Assembly: GCA_021792365.1 (NCBI GenBank)
Contig: JAJYUT010000002.1
Location: 1 to 64,000, forward strand
From: Pseudomonadota bacterium
Lineage (GTDB): Bacteria; Pseudomonadota; Alphaproteobacteria; Dongiales; Dongiaceae
Reading direction: 5' to 3'
DNA length: 64,000 bases
The notes beneath the pieces are model-generated. The model saw only the letters and a program-made list of their open reading frames with translations. It was not told where the DNA came from and did no database searches. The first letter of the stretch is position 1. Every line of letters begins with the position of its first letter. A program made the translations under genes and the position numbers. This document shows, piece after piece, positions 9,323-17,425 of the stretch.

Positions 9323-10876
9323 TTACGCCTTGGTGAAAGCGCGCAGCCGCATTTCGCCGGACGGCAGGACGTCGATCTTGATGTCCTTCCGGTGCACGAA
9401 GACCTCCGGCTCATGGTTGATCCAGACATAGGCGCCGGTGTCTTCCATGATCTCCTGCATCCGCAGATAGATCGCCTCGCGCTTCTCCGGATCGCTCTCC
9501 GCAATGCCCTGCTTGTAGAGCGCGTCGTACTCGTCGTTCTTCCAGCGCTCCCAGTTCCATACCCCGACCTGATCGCTGGTGAACCATTGAGTGGCCTCCT
9601 GCGGATCTGGATTGGTGCCGAAGCGCATGAGGTACATCTGCAGGTTCTTGGGATCACCCTTCTGCTCGTCGCCCATCTCCCAGAACGGACCGGAATCCAG
9701 CGGGATCACCTTGACCGTGATACCGACCTGGGCCAGCTGAGACTGGATGATCTGCGCGGACAGGACACGTTCCTGCTCGTTGAGAGTCTTCAGCTCCAGC
9801 TCCAGCCCGCTGACGCCTGCTTCGGCAAGCATCATCTTTGCCTTCTCGAGATCGTAGCTGTATTTCGTCGCCTTGCGGTGACCGATCAGGCCCGGGCAGA
9901 TGATGCCATTCGACTTCTCCGTGGTGCCGCTATAGGCGCCCTGGATGATCTGCTCGGCATCGACCGCGTGCTGGATCGCCTTGCGGACGCGGATGTCGGA
10001 GAGCTTCGGATGCTCCGTGTTCATGCCCAGCCACATATATTGCAGCGCGCCCGCCACGCGGAGCGCGCTGTTCTCCGGCGGATTTTCCTTGTAGCGGGCA
10101 TAGGTCGCGGCGGTGATGATGGTTGCCGCAACCTCGCCGGCTTCGAAAGCGAGCTCCGCCGCCGAGGGCTCGGTGATGAGCAGCCCATCCACTTCTGCAA
10201 AGGCCGGCTTGGGACCTGTCCATTCCGGGTTCGGCCGTAGCGATAGCTTCTGCTTGGGCGTCCACTGGAACACGTATGGGCCGCACGTCGCGGGAAACTC
10301 CGTAGTGAACTTCTCCCCGACCTTCTGCATCGCTGCCTTGCACAGGATGGCCCCGGGGCCGCTGGTCAGGCCGGTCAGCGTGAACGGCGCATAGGGCTGG
10401 CTGAGCACCAGAGTCCCGCTGTATTTGCCGGTTACCTCGACATGATCGAGCGGTTCGAAATTTCCGCTCCAGTCGGTGGTCTTGATGCGTTCGTATGAAT
10501 ACTTGACGTCCTCGGCGGTGAACTCGCCGTAGCCGTTCGTCCACATGAAGCCAGGCTTCAGCGTGAAGTCGTAGTGGGTGGGGTCACGCTCCTCGAACTT
10601 CTCCACATAGACAGAGGGCTCCCAGCCATAGACACCGTCTTCGCCGACATGGAGGTTCAGCAGCACCGGCAGCACCGCGTTCTGCATCTCGATCTCCGTT
10701 CCACCAATCATATAGCCCGGGTCGAGAATGCTGATATCTTGATCTGAGCGAACGGTCAGCTTCGCCGCCTGCGCATTGGCATCCTTCGCGAACAGCGGCA
10801 GGCCAAAGAGGGCCGCGCCGCCGACCATCGCAGAGGATCCCAGGAACACACGTCTGTTGAGCTTGTCTTCGAGCAT
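9323..10876 (-). CDS. periplasmic peptide/solute-binding protein, family 5, Tat-exported
   Basis: Predicted 517-aa binding protein of the DppA/OppA (SBP family 5) class that delivers the substrate to the adjacent permeases. The N terminus has a twin-arginine signal (NRRVFLGSS, residues 7-15) and a hydrophobic core ending near ANAQA, so export as a folded protein through Tat is predicted. The mature part starts LTVRSDQDISILDPGY, typical of the family. AGGAGAAGG precedes the ATG. It is the first gene of the operon, with a candidate promoter about 180 bases upstream. Whether it binds peptides, nickel, opines or another ligand is open; the downstream hydrolase favours peptides or amides. Confidence 0.92.
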   Translation of the reverse strand: MLEDKLNRRVFLGSSAMVGGAALFGLPLFAKDANAQAAKLTVRSDQDISILDPGYMIGGTEIEMQNAVLPVLLNLHVGEDGVYGWEPSVYVEKFEERDPTHYDFTLKPGFMWTNGYGEFTAEDVKYSYERIKTTDWSGNFEPLDHVEVTGKYSGTLVLSQPYAPFTLTGLTSGPGAILCKAAMQKVGEKFTTEFPATCGPYVFQWTPKQKLSLRPNPEWTGPKPAFAEVDGLLITEPSAAELAFEAGEVAATIITAATYARYKENPPENSALRVAGALQYMWLGMNTEHPKLSDIRVRKAIQHAVDAEQIIQGAYSGTTEKSNGIICPGLIGHRKATKYSYDLEKAKMMLAEAGVSGLELELKTLNEQERVLSAQIIQSQLAQVGITVKVIPLDSGPFWEMGDEQKGDPKNLQMYLMRFGTNPDPQEATQWFTSDQVGVWNWERWKNDEYDALYKQGIAESDPEKREAIYLRMQEIMEDTGAYVWINHEPEVFVHRKDIKIDVLPSGEMRLRAFTKA

Positions 10877-11400
10877 AGCCTTCTCCTGTTCTCGTCGTTC
10901 TTTTTTGTCGCCGTCGCTCTTTCAGCGTCGGGGCTGGTCTTGGTTCGGAGACGAAGATGTCCTCCGCAAGATGATCGACGCAGTCAACCGCGGCTGTCTC
11001 CGCACGCGTTCGCGGCGTCAGGTGTCAGACAGTCACCGCCAAGGCCCTCTACCTGTATATAGCCTGAAATAAGTCATGTCATGCACCACGTTGGACTCGG
11101 CAAGGCTCCCAGGAGCCGGAAGCTTCACAGCAGCGGGAGTTCCGGAGAGGGGCTAGGTGGCTAGCTTGGCGATGCGGCGCAGCGCAAGAGAGCGAGCATG
11201 CTGATATTCTTTCTGTCCTAGTATGGACAAATGACTCCTGTACCCGCATCCGAGCGCAGGCACTTCAGGTCCGGCGGGCCCCGCATCATCTAACCAAGCG
11301 CAACAAAACAGAATTCAGCCTGGATCATCCTCCACTCCTAAGAACTTGCGGCTGCAGCACTCAGCCGTGATCCTGCTGCTGATCGTTCCGGGAGGACAAA
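10877..11400. other. divergent intergenic region, 524 bases
   Basis: This stretch separates the minus-strand importer operon from the plus-strand DUF445 gene. Apart from the candidate importer promoter at 11054-11082 and the GGAGG at 11391-11395 in front of the DUF445 gene, I recognise no gene, repeat or RNA in it. Short frames here lack family features. Confidence 0.45.
11054..11082 (-). promoter_or_regulatory. candidate sigma-70 promoter of the peptide-importer operon
   Basis: Read on the minus strand, ATGACA (11082-11077) and TATACA (11059-11054) are separated by 17 bases, matching TTGACA/TATAAT at 5 of 6 and 4 of 6 positions. It points at the binding-protein gene starting at 10876 and would give a leader of about 170 bases. 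This is a pattern match only. Confidence 0.33.
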
Positions 11401-12657
11401 TTGGTCGACCTCACAAGTTCAGCGGTTGCGACTGACCAGCGGGCAAGCCTCCGCCGCCATAGGGCCTTTGCCACCGCGCTTTTGATCGCGATGGGGATCG
11501 GGTACGTCGTGGCTCTGCGTTCCGGGTTGCCCGGATACTGGATGGACCTGCTCCGCGCCGGCACGGAAGCGGCCCTGGTGGGCGGCTTGGCCGACTGGTT
11601 CGCCGTCACCGCGCTGTTCAGGCGGCCGTTGGGCCTCCCAATACCGCACACCGCGGTCATCCCGAATAGCAGGGATCGCATCGGATCCGGCTTGGCAACC
11701 TTCATCGAACAGCATTTCCTCGAGCCCGAGCTGGTGGCCACACGCTTGCGGGCCGCCGGCGTCAGCCGCCGTCTCGGCGCCTGGCTGGCTGACCGCCGGA
11801 ATGCCGATCTGGTCAGCGATCGCCTGGCAGTCATCTGGTCCTTCGTCTTCCGCTCTTTGAACGATCAGAAGCTGCAGCGCCTCATGCAGATGATGCTGCG
11901 GCGACAGATCCGCGAGGTCGACTTCGCGCCGGCGCTCGCGACTCTGTTGGTCATCCTGCGCCAGAATGGGGCGCACCAGCAGCTCTTCGACTATGTACTG
12001 GCGGTAGTGCGTCACTACATCTCCGTCCACCAGGATGAGGTCCTGGAGGTGGTCGAGCAGAGGAGCCGGTGGTGGGTGCCGCGTCGCGTCGATCAAAGGG
12101 TTGCCAGGGAGATCGCGGAGGGGCTGATCTCCTATATCGACGATCTCAAGAACCGCGGCCACGAGGCGCGGGAGAGCTTCGACCAGGCGATCGAGCTGTT
12201 CATCGAACGCCTGCGGCACGATCCGGCTTACCGGACCAGGATCAACGACATGCGCGACCGCATCCTCGCCGCGCCCCAGGTGAACGAGTATCTTGCCACG
12301 CTCTGGTTAGGGCTGCGCGCCAGCATCGAGGACGAGCTGGCGCTGCCGGACTCGCGCGTCCGGCAGGCGCTTTCGGGCATCCTGCGGTCGATCGGAACGG
12401 CGATCGCGGATGATGCCGACGTGCAGGCGCGGATGGACCGGCGGATCGAAGAAGCCGTCATGACGCTGATCGTGCCCTGGCGTCGCAACATCGGGCATTT
12501 CGTCGAGGATGTGGTGCGAAGCTGGGACACGCGTACCATCGTCGACCGCATCGAACTCGCGGTCGGCAAGGACCTGCAATACATCCGCGTCAACGGCACA
12601 TTGGTCGGAGCGGCGGTCGGATGCGCGATCTTTGCGATCTCCGAGCTGATCCGATAA
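11401..12657 (+). CDS. DUF445 (YjiN-like) membrane-associated protein
   Basis: Predicted 418-aa DUF445 family protein, function unknown. A membrane span lies near residues 25-41, followed directly by the family signature GGLADWFAVTALFRRPLGLPI and a long helical middle with alternating charges. A second span sits at the very C terminus (GAAVGCAIFAISELI). The start is a TTG at 11401, five bases after a perfect GGAGG at 11391-11395; no ATG gives the conserved N terminus. It is transcribed alone and meets the next gene tail to tail with a 15-base gap. Confidence 0.88.
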   Translation: MVDLTSSAVATDQRASLRRHRAFATALLIAMGIGYVVALRSGLPGYWMDLLRAGTEAALVGGLADWFAVTALFRRPLGLPIPHTAVIPNSRDRIGSGLATFIEQHFLEPELVATRLRAAGVSRRLGAWLADRRNADLVSDRLAVIWSFVFRSLNDQKLQRLMQMMLRRQIREVDFAPALATLLVILRQNGAHQQLFDYVLAVVRHYISVHQDEVLEVVEQRSRWWVPRRVDQRVAREIAEGLISYIDDLKNRGHEARESFDQAIELFIERLRHDPAYRTRINDMRDRILAAPQVNEYLATLWLGLRASIEDELALPDSRVRQALSGILRSIGTAIADDADVQARMDRRIEEAVMTLIVPWRRNIGHFVEDVVRSWDTRTIVDRIELAVGKDLQYIRVNGTLVGAAVGCAIFAISELIR

Positions 12658-12672
12658 GCCCGCCTGCCCGGT

Positions 12673-12885
12673 CTAGCCGCCGCCGATACCTTCGGTGACG
12701 CGTCCGGTTCCGCCGCACTGGTCGCAGCGCTCACCGTCGACGCGCCCTGTGCCTCGGCACCTGGCGCAGACGTTCTCGCCGGTGCCGGCAGTACCCGGCC
12801 TTGCCTGGTCGCCGGGATTGAGACCGGTCGCCGGGTCCGGCCGGTCAGCCTCTGGATTGCGCCCGTCTTGAGATTTCGATGCCAT
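12673..12885 (-). CDS. 70-aa CxxCxGxG zinc-finger-like miniprotein
   Basis: Small protein with two CxxCxGxG-type repeats near its C terminus (CARCRGTGRV and CDQCGGTGRV), the motif that binds zinc in DnaJ and in many small redox or chaperone-like proteins. The first 35 residues are polar and probably disordered. GGAGG precedes the ATG at good distance, and the motif is too ordered to be chance, so I treat it as real. Its function is unknown; zinc binding is inferred from the cysteines. Confidence 0.72.
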   Translation of the reverse strand: MASKSQDGRNPEADRPDPATGLNPGDQARPGTAGTGENVCARCRGTGRVDGERCDQCGGTGRVTEGIGGG

Positions 12886-12965
12886 GTCCTGCCACCTCCA
12901 TATCGAGGGTGAACAAGACGGCGCGCCCAGGATTGCGGGCGTATCGTGCGGGGGGATGCGCGGGG

Positions 12966-13526
12966 TTATCGTTCCGCGACCTGCCGTCCGAGCGTCTGCT
13001 GCTGCCCCACCTGCCGCTGGGCTTGCAGCGGCTGGCCCTGCGCCTGCTGAACCTGCGCCTGCTGGACCTGCAATTGCTCTTCCCGCTGCCGCTTCAACGC
13101 GAAATAGACTCGCGCCACTTTGTGCGCATACTTCTCGCCGAATTTGGGCGTGCGCGAGTGGTAGTGGGCCACAGCCTGCCAGTTGTAGCCGACTTCGTTG
13201 ATCTGCTTGCGCAGGATCCAGGCGGCGACATTGATGTTGAAGCAGGCGTTGTAGAGGTGGGGCTGCTTGATTCCATACCGGGCCAGCGGCTCGAGCCAGA
13301 GCGAGTTGATCTGCATCACGCCCATGTCGATCGAGCCGTTGGTGTTGTAGTTCTGGGCGTTCTTGTCGTAGCGGCTTTCCACCCAGGCAATCGCCTGCAG
13401 CACCATGGGCGGCACCTTGTAGGTGCGGCCTGCTTCGTTGAAGCAGTCCATCATGGTCCGCGGCTGTCCGGCCTGGGCGGCGGAGGCAAGCGTGACGAAC
13501 AGCAGCAATGCAAATGCACGGACCAT
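12966..13526 (-). CDS. lytic transglycosylase, VirB1/IagB-like, with Gln-rich tail
   Basis: Predicted 186-aa periplasmic SLT-type lytic transglycosylase that cleaves peptidoglycan glycan strands. A signal peptide spans residues 1-19 (ending AAQA). The catalytic glutamate is E50 in AWVESRYD, and the second motif GVMQIN lies at 69-74; NYNWQAVAHYHS-type residues follow near 115-124. From about residue 148 the chain becomes a glutamine-rich repeat (VQQAQ, LQAQRQ) with no fold. VirB1-like enzymes often serve secretion systems or conjugation, but no such genes are nearby, so a general wall role is as likely. Confidence 0.87.
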   Translation of the reverse strand: MVRAFALLLFVTLASAAQAGQPRTMMDCFNEAGRTYKVPPMVLQAIAWVESRYDKNAQNYNTNGSIDMGVMQINSLWLEPLARYGIKQPHLYNACFNINVAAWILRKQINEVGYNWQAVAHYHSRTPKFGEKYAHKVARVYFALKRQREEQLQVQQAQVQQAQGQPLQAQRQVGQQQTLGRQVAER

Positions 13527-13771
13527 GCGACTACCGGAAGGACCCCGTCTGGCTCTGTGGTGTATGGCCGGTAGGATTCGCCGGGAATAGTTAAGGAAAG
13601 GTCTATCGGGCCAAGCCCAGGAATGGCCGGAACACTTGGATTTCGGCTGTTTTTGGCGCTTTTGTGGGTCAATCTGCGCGCTGCGTGACGCGTTCCTGCC
13701 GCCGATCCTGGCTGCCGATCTTTGGCCGGCAGCGCAGGCAGACCTGATCGAGCGGCTGGACCAGCCCGGCT

Positions 13772-14266
13772 TTAGTCGGCCTTCGACTGCCGCTTGGCCG
13801 CCTGCCAGGCGTCGAGCTTGCTCCGCGCGCCGTTCTTCGCTGGGTCCATGGCCGCGTCGTGGCCGGGACGCTTGGCCGTCAACTCGATCACATAGCCGTT
13901 GGGATCCCGGAAATAGATGGAATCAATGAACTGGTGATCGGAGATCCCGCGGGTCTCGATACCCGCCGCCTTGCCCTTCGCCATCATCTCGTCGAGGAGG
14001 TTACGGGACACCTCCAGCGCAATGTGGAGGTCGTAGTCGTGCTGGTCCTTGAACTCGAACGGCATGTCCGGCGCTTCGAAGAAGGCGAGGCAGGACCCAT
14101 CATCCATCCGATAAAAGGTATGGAGCGTGCTGGTCTTGCGGCCGCTCTTGGTCTCCTTGATCTCCAGCGTGTTGCAGAGCGGAAGACCCAGGAAGTCTTC
14201 GTAGAAGCGCCGCGTTGCCTCGGAATCCCGGCACCGATAGGCGTTATGATGCAGACCCTTGATCAT
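13772..14266 (-). CDS. VOC (glyoxalase/extradiol dioxygenase fold) protein
   Basis: Predicted 164-aa protein with a paired beta-alpha-beta-beta-beta fold of the vicinal-oxygen-chelate superfamily. Metal ligands are plausible at the early histidine (IKGLHHNAYR), the central DLHIALEV and the late glutamate in GYVIEL. The C terminus is a lysine/alanine-rich tail. I prefer the ATG at 14266, which has GGAG five to six bases upstream; an ATG at 14278 adds four residues. It lies 32 bases from a glutathione transferase gene on the same strand, so the two may be co-transcribed and serve detoxification; the reaction is not determinable. Confidence 0.82.
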   Translation of the reverse strand: MIKGLHHNAYRCRDSEATRRFYEDFLGLPLCNTLEIKETKSGRKTSTLHTFYRMDDGSCLAFFEAPDMPFEFKDQHDYDLHIALEVSRNLLDEMMAKGKAAGIETRGISDHQFIDSIYFRDPNGYVIELTAKRPGHDAAMDPAKNGARSKLDAWQAAKRQSKAD

Positions 14267-14298
14267 GCAAGGCTCCATCGCATCGCGAGCGCAACGGC

Positions 14299-14973
14299 TC
14301 AGATGGCGTTGAACTGCTGCTGCTTGAGCGAGTCACATAGGCCGTAGAACACCTCATTCGTCTTCGGCCAGCTCTTCAGCTTTTTCATATTGTTCAGCCA
14401 GCGCTGGACGTTGGGGTATTTGCCGAAGTCGCAGCGGATCACTTCACCCAGCGTGACGAGGGCCGCGCCGAAATAATCCGCGATAGTGATCTGATCGCCG
14501 GTGAGGTACTGCCTGTTCGGCCCGATCCAGTACTGGTCAAGCAGGGCTAGCCAGCCCTGCGCCCGCTCCTTGCCCCATTCGATCGTGGCGGCGTGGACCT
14601 CGTCGGTCTGGCGCTTATGATGCGGGAAGAGCTGCGGGTAGATGAAGCCGTAGGCCCAGTCGCGATAGAAGTTGACGTTGATCCAGTCCATCACCTCGTT
14701 GACCTTGGCGCGCTGCTTGAGGTCCTTGGGATAGGCGGGAGAGCCGATCTTGTCGGCCAGGTATTTCAGGATCGCGGAGCTCTCGGTCAGGCGGAAATCG
14801 CCGTCCTCCAGCACCGGCACCATGTGGTTGGGATTGATCGCGAGGAAGTGCTCCTTGTAATGCTCGCCGGTGAAAAGGTCGACGACCTGCTCCTCGGCCG
14901 GGATGTCGTTCTCCGCGATGAACAGGCGCACCGGGCGGCTCGTCATCGAAACCGGGTGCATGTAGAGCTTCAT
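14299..14973 (-). CDS. glutathione S-transferase
   Basis: Predicted 224-aa cytosolic glutathione transferase. The thioredoxin-like N domain has the serine-type start (MHPVSMTSRPVRL), cis-proline NHMVPVL at about 49-55 and the glutathione-contacting E64-S65 in TESSAILKYL. An all-helical C domain follows, with DQITIADYF as the conserved N-capping motif. It resembles theta-like bacterial enzymes; the electrophile is unknown. It is the upstream partner of the VOC gene in a two-gene minus-strand unit. Confidence 0.9.
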   Translation of the reverse strand: MKLYMHPVSMTSRPVRLFIAENDIPAEEQVVDLFTGEHYKEHFLAINPNHMVPVLEDGDFRLTESSAILKYLADKIGSPAYPKDLKQRAKVNEVMDWINVNFYRDWAYGFIYPQLFPHHKRQTDEVHAATIEWGKERAQGWLALLDQYWIGPNRQYLTGDQITIADYFGAALVTLGEVIRCDFGKYPNVQRWLNNMKKLKSWPKTNEVFYGLCDSLKQQQFNAI

Positions 14974-15086
14974 CTCCGTTCTCCCAACTGACTGCTTGGC
15001 GCTACTGTCACCGACGCCGTTGCGATCACCCTACACCGGTTCACGCCCTGCGGGTAGTATGCAGGTCCGGCAACGGAAGGCGGACC

Positions 15087-16637
15087 ATGGTGGACTCCGA
15101 GGACGAGGAAGGCCGTCTCATCAAGCGCGCCACGGCGAGCAGCGTCGCCGGCTTGTTTCTGATGCAGGCGCGGCTTCACCCCGCCCGCCTTGCGTTGGTC
15201 GAGAGTGGCCGCCGGCTGACATATGGCGAGCTTGGCTGGCGGGTCGCCGCACTGGCCGGCTGGCTGGAGCGCCGCGGCGTCGGGCAGGGCGACCGGGTTG
15301 CCATCCTGTCCGAGAACCGCCTGGAATACCTGGAGCTGTTCCTCGCCGCCGCCTGGATTGGGGCGATCGTCGCCTGCCAGAACTGGCGCCTGGCCGAACC
15401 GGAGCTTGCCCATTGCCTGGCGCTGGTCGAGCCGGCGGCGGTCCTGGTGTCGGAACGTCATGCCGGCCGCCTGGCCGAAATGAACACCGTGATCCGGACC
15501 AGACTGACCTTCGGCCCGGAATACGAGGCTGTCGTGACGGGAAACAACGCGCTTGGCTCACCTGATCGGCTCGATCCGGAATGCCCGTTGCTCATCCTCT
15601 ATACCAGCGGCACGACTGGCCTGCCGAAGGGCGCGGTCATCAGCCACCGCGCCGAGATCGCGCGCAACATGGTGCTGCGCGCGGAGTTCGGCATCGCCGC
15701 GGAGGATGCATTTGTCGCCTGGTCGCCGCTTTATCACATGGGCGCGGCGGAGTTCTCGCTGGGCACCTTGATGGCCGGCGGGACGGTGTTCGTGGTGGAT
15801 GGCTTCGACCCGGCCCGCCTTGCGGAGATCGTCGCGACCGAGCGGCTGGGCTGGCTGCTGCTCATGCCCGGCATGGTGGGCCGCTTCTCCGGGGAGATGA
15901 AACGTGCCGGCATTCGTCCCAAGGGCGTGAAGGTCTGCGGCGTGATGGCCGATCTCGTTCCGCCGCCGGAGATCGCGGAAGTGACGACACTGCTGGGTGC
16001 GCCCTATGCCAATACTTTCGGCGCCACCGAGACCGGCTGCCCGCCTTGCTCCTCCAACCTCATTCCGGTCGGTGTGGCGCCGACCAGGCTGTCTAAGCAG
16101 CAAAGCCCGTTCTGCGAGGTGCGCCTCGTGGATGCTGAGGATCGGGAGGTAGCGGACGGCGCGCCCGGCGAGCTTTGCATGCGCGGGCCGACCCTGTTCA
16201 GCGGCTACTGGCGGGCCCCTGAGACCAATGCGAAGGATTTCCGCGGCGGCTGGTTCCACATGGGCGATGTGTTCGTGCGCAATCCCGACGGCACGCTCGA
16301 TTTCGTCGATCGCGTGAAATACCTCATCAAGTCCGGCGGCGAGAACATCTATCCGGCGGAGATCGAGCGGATCCTGTTGCAGGACACGCGCGTCGCCGAT
16401 GCGGCCGTCGTCCGCAAGCCGGATTCGAAGTGGGGCGAGGTGCCGGTCGCCTTCGTCGCGCGGCGCGACGAGACGGTGACCGAGGATGAGCTGCGCCAGC
16501 TCTGCCGCGTGCAGCTCGCCGGCTACAAGCAGCCGAAGGAAATCCACTTCATCCCGTTCGAGGCGTTCCCGCGCAGCGCCTCCGGCAAGATCCAGCGCCA
16601 CGAGCTGGAGCGCCGGCTGGCAGGACCGACAGACTGA
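15087..16637 (+). CDS. acyl-CoA synthetase (AMP-dependent, ANL superfamily)
   Basis: Predicted 516-aa cytosolic enzyme that adenylates a carboxylic acid and transfers it to CoA. The P-loop motif YTSGTTGLPKG is at about residues 172-182, the aromatic/adenine motif reads NTFGATETG, and the C-terminal catalytic lysine is K501 in SASGKIQRHEL. GGGWFHMGDV and the DRVKYLIKSGGENIYPAEIE hinge are intact. It is followed 16 bases later by a citryl-CoA-lyase-like gene, so the two probably form one unit in acyl-CoA metabolism. The chain length or nature of the acid is not evident. Confidence 0.92.
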   Translation: MVDSEDEEGRLIKRATASSVAGLFLMQARLHPARLALVESGRRLTYGELGWRVAALAGWLERRGVGQGDRVAILSENRLEYLELFLAAAWIGAIVACQNWRLAEPELAHCLALVEPAAVLVSERHAGRLAEMNTVIRTRLTFGPEYEAVVTGNNALGSPDRLDPECPLLILYTSGTTGLPKGAVISHRAEIARNMVLRAEFGIAAEDAFVAWSPLYHMGAAEFSLGTLMAGGTVFVVDGFDPARLAEIVATERLGWLLLMPGMVGRFSGEMKRAGIRPKGVKVCGVMADLVPPPEIAEVTTLLGAPYANTFGATETGCPPCSSNLIPVGVAPTRLSKQQSPFCEVRLVDAEDREVADGAPGELCMRGPTLFSGYWRAPETNAKDFRGGWFHMGDVFVRNPDGTLDFVDRVKYLIKSGGENIYPAEIERILLQDTRVADAAVVRKPDSKWGEVPVAFVARRDETVTEDELRQLCRVQLAGYKQPKEIHFIPFEAFPRSASGKIQRHELERRLAGPTD

Positions 16638-16653
16638 AGGAAAGGGCGGCCGC

Positions 16654-17418
16654 ATGAGTTCCGAATCCGAAGCGCCGGCAACCGGCATCTGCAGCCACGG
16701 CAGCGATGACGTGTTCATCCGCGGCAAAAGCCTGTGCAACGAGCTGATCGGCCAGCGCAGCTTCACCGAGATGATCTATTTCCAGGTCCTCGGACGCATG
16801 CCGACGGCAGACCAGGCCGCTTTGCTCGATGCCTGCCTCGTCGCGCTGATGGAGCATGGCCTGACCCCGAGCGTGCTGGCGGCGCGGCTCACCTATTCCA
16901 GCGCGCCGGAGGCCGTCCAGGGCGCGGTGGCTGCCGGCCTGCTCGGCGTCGGCAGCCGCTTCGTCGGCAGCATGGAAGGTTGCGCGGCGCTGCTGCAGCG
17001 CATTGCTGTCGCGGAGGACGGCGAGGCCGAGGCCAAGCGGATCGCGGTGGAGCACCGCGCCCAGCGCACGCCGCTGCCCGGCTTCGGCCATCCGACGCAC
17101 AAGCCGGACGATCCGCGCGCGCAGCGACTGCTGGAACTGGCGAAGTCGCGCAAGGTGGCGGGTCGGCACGTCGCGGCCATCGAGGCGCTCGGCGCCGCCG
17201 TCGATGCGACCTACGGCCGACACATCACGATCAACGCGACGGGTGCGATCGCCGCCATCCTCGGCGATTGCGGTGTGCCTGCGGAGATCGCGCGCGGCTT
17301 CGGCCTGATCGCCCGCTGTGCCGGCTTGGTGGGTCATCTGTACGAAGAGCACCAGAACCCGGCGATGCGCGCGATCTGGGAAGCGGCCGAGCAAGCAGTA
17401 CCTTACAAGGCCGATTAG
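16654..17418 (+). CDS. citryl-CoA lyase / citrate-synthase-domain protein
   Basis: Predicted 254-aa single-domain member of the citrate synthase superfamily, far shorter than true citrate synthases (about 430 aa) and the size of stand-alone citryl-CoA lyases. The active-site region PGFGHPTHK (H146) matches the conserved histidine motif, and the N-terminal SHGSDDVFIRGKSL matches the lyase-type start. It should split or form a citryl-CoA-like thioester. The ATG at 16654 is chosen for this N terminus. Pairing with an acyl-CoA synthetase rather than with citrate lyase genes suggests a CoA-ligase plus lyase pair acting on a hydroxy-dicarboxylic acid, but that is inference. Confidence 0.8.
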   Translation: MSSESEAPATGICSHGSDDVFIRGKSLCNELIGQRSFTEMIYFQVLGRMPTADQAALLDACLVALMEHGLTPSVLAARLTYSSAPEAVQGAVAAGLLGVGSRFVGSMEGCAALLQRIAVAEDGEAEAKRIAVEHRAQRTPLPGFGHPTHKPDDPRAQRLLELAKSRKVAGRHVAAIEALGAAVDATYGRHITINATGAIAAILGDCGVPAEIARGFGLIARCAGLVGHLYEEHQNPAMRAIWEAAEQAVPYKAD

Positions 17419-17425
17419 AGCAGCC

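Noticed and set aside
12966-13526. Lytic transglycosylase as part of a secretion or conjugation system
   Set aside because: No VirB/Tra or type III genes lie nearby, so the VirB1-like fold alone does not support it.
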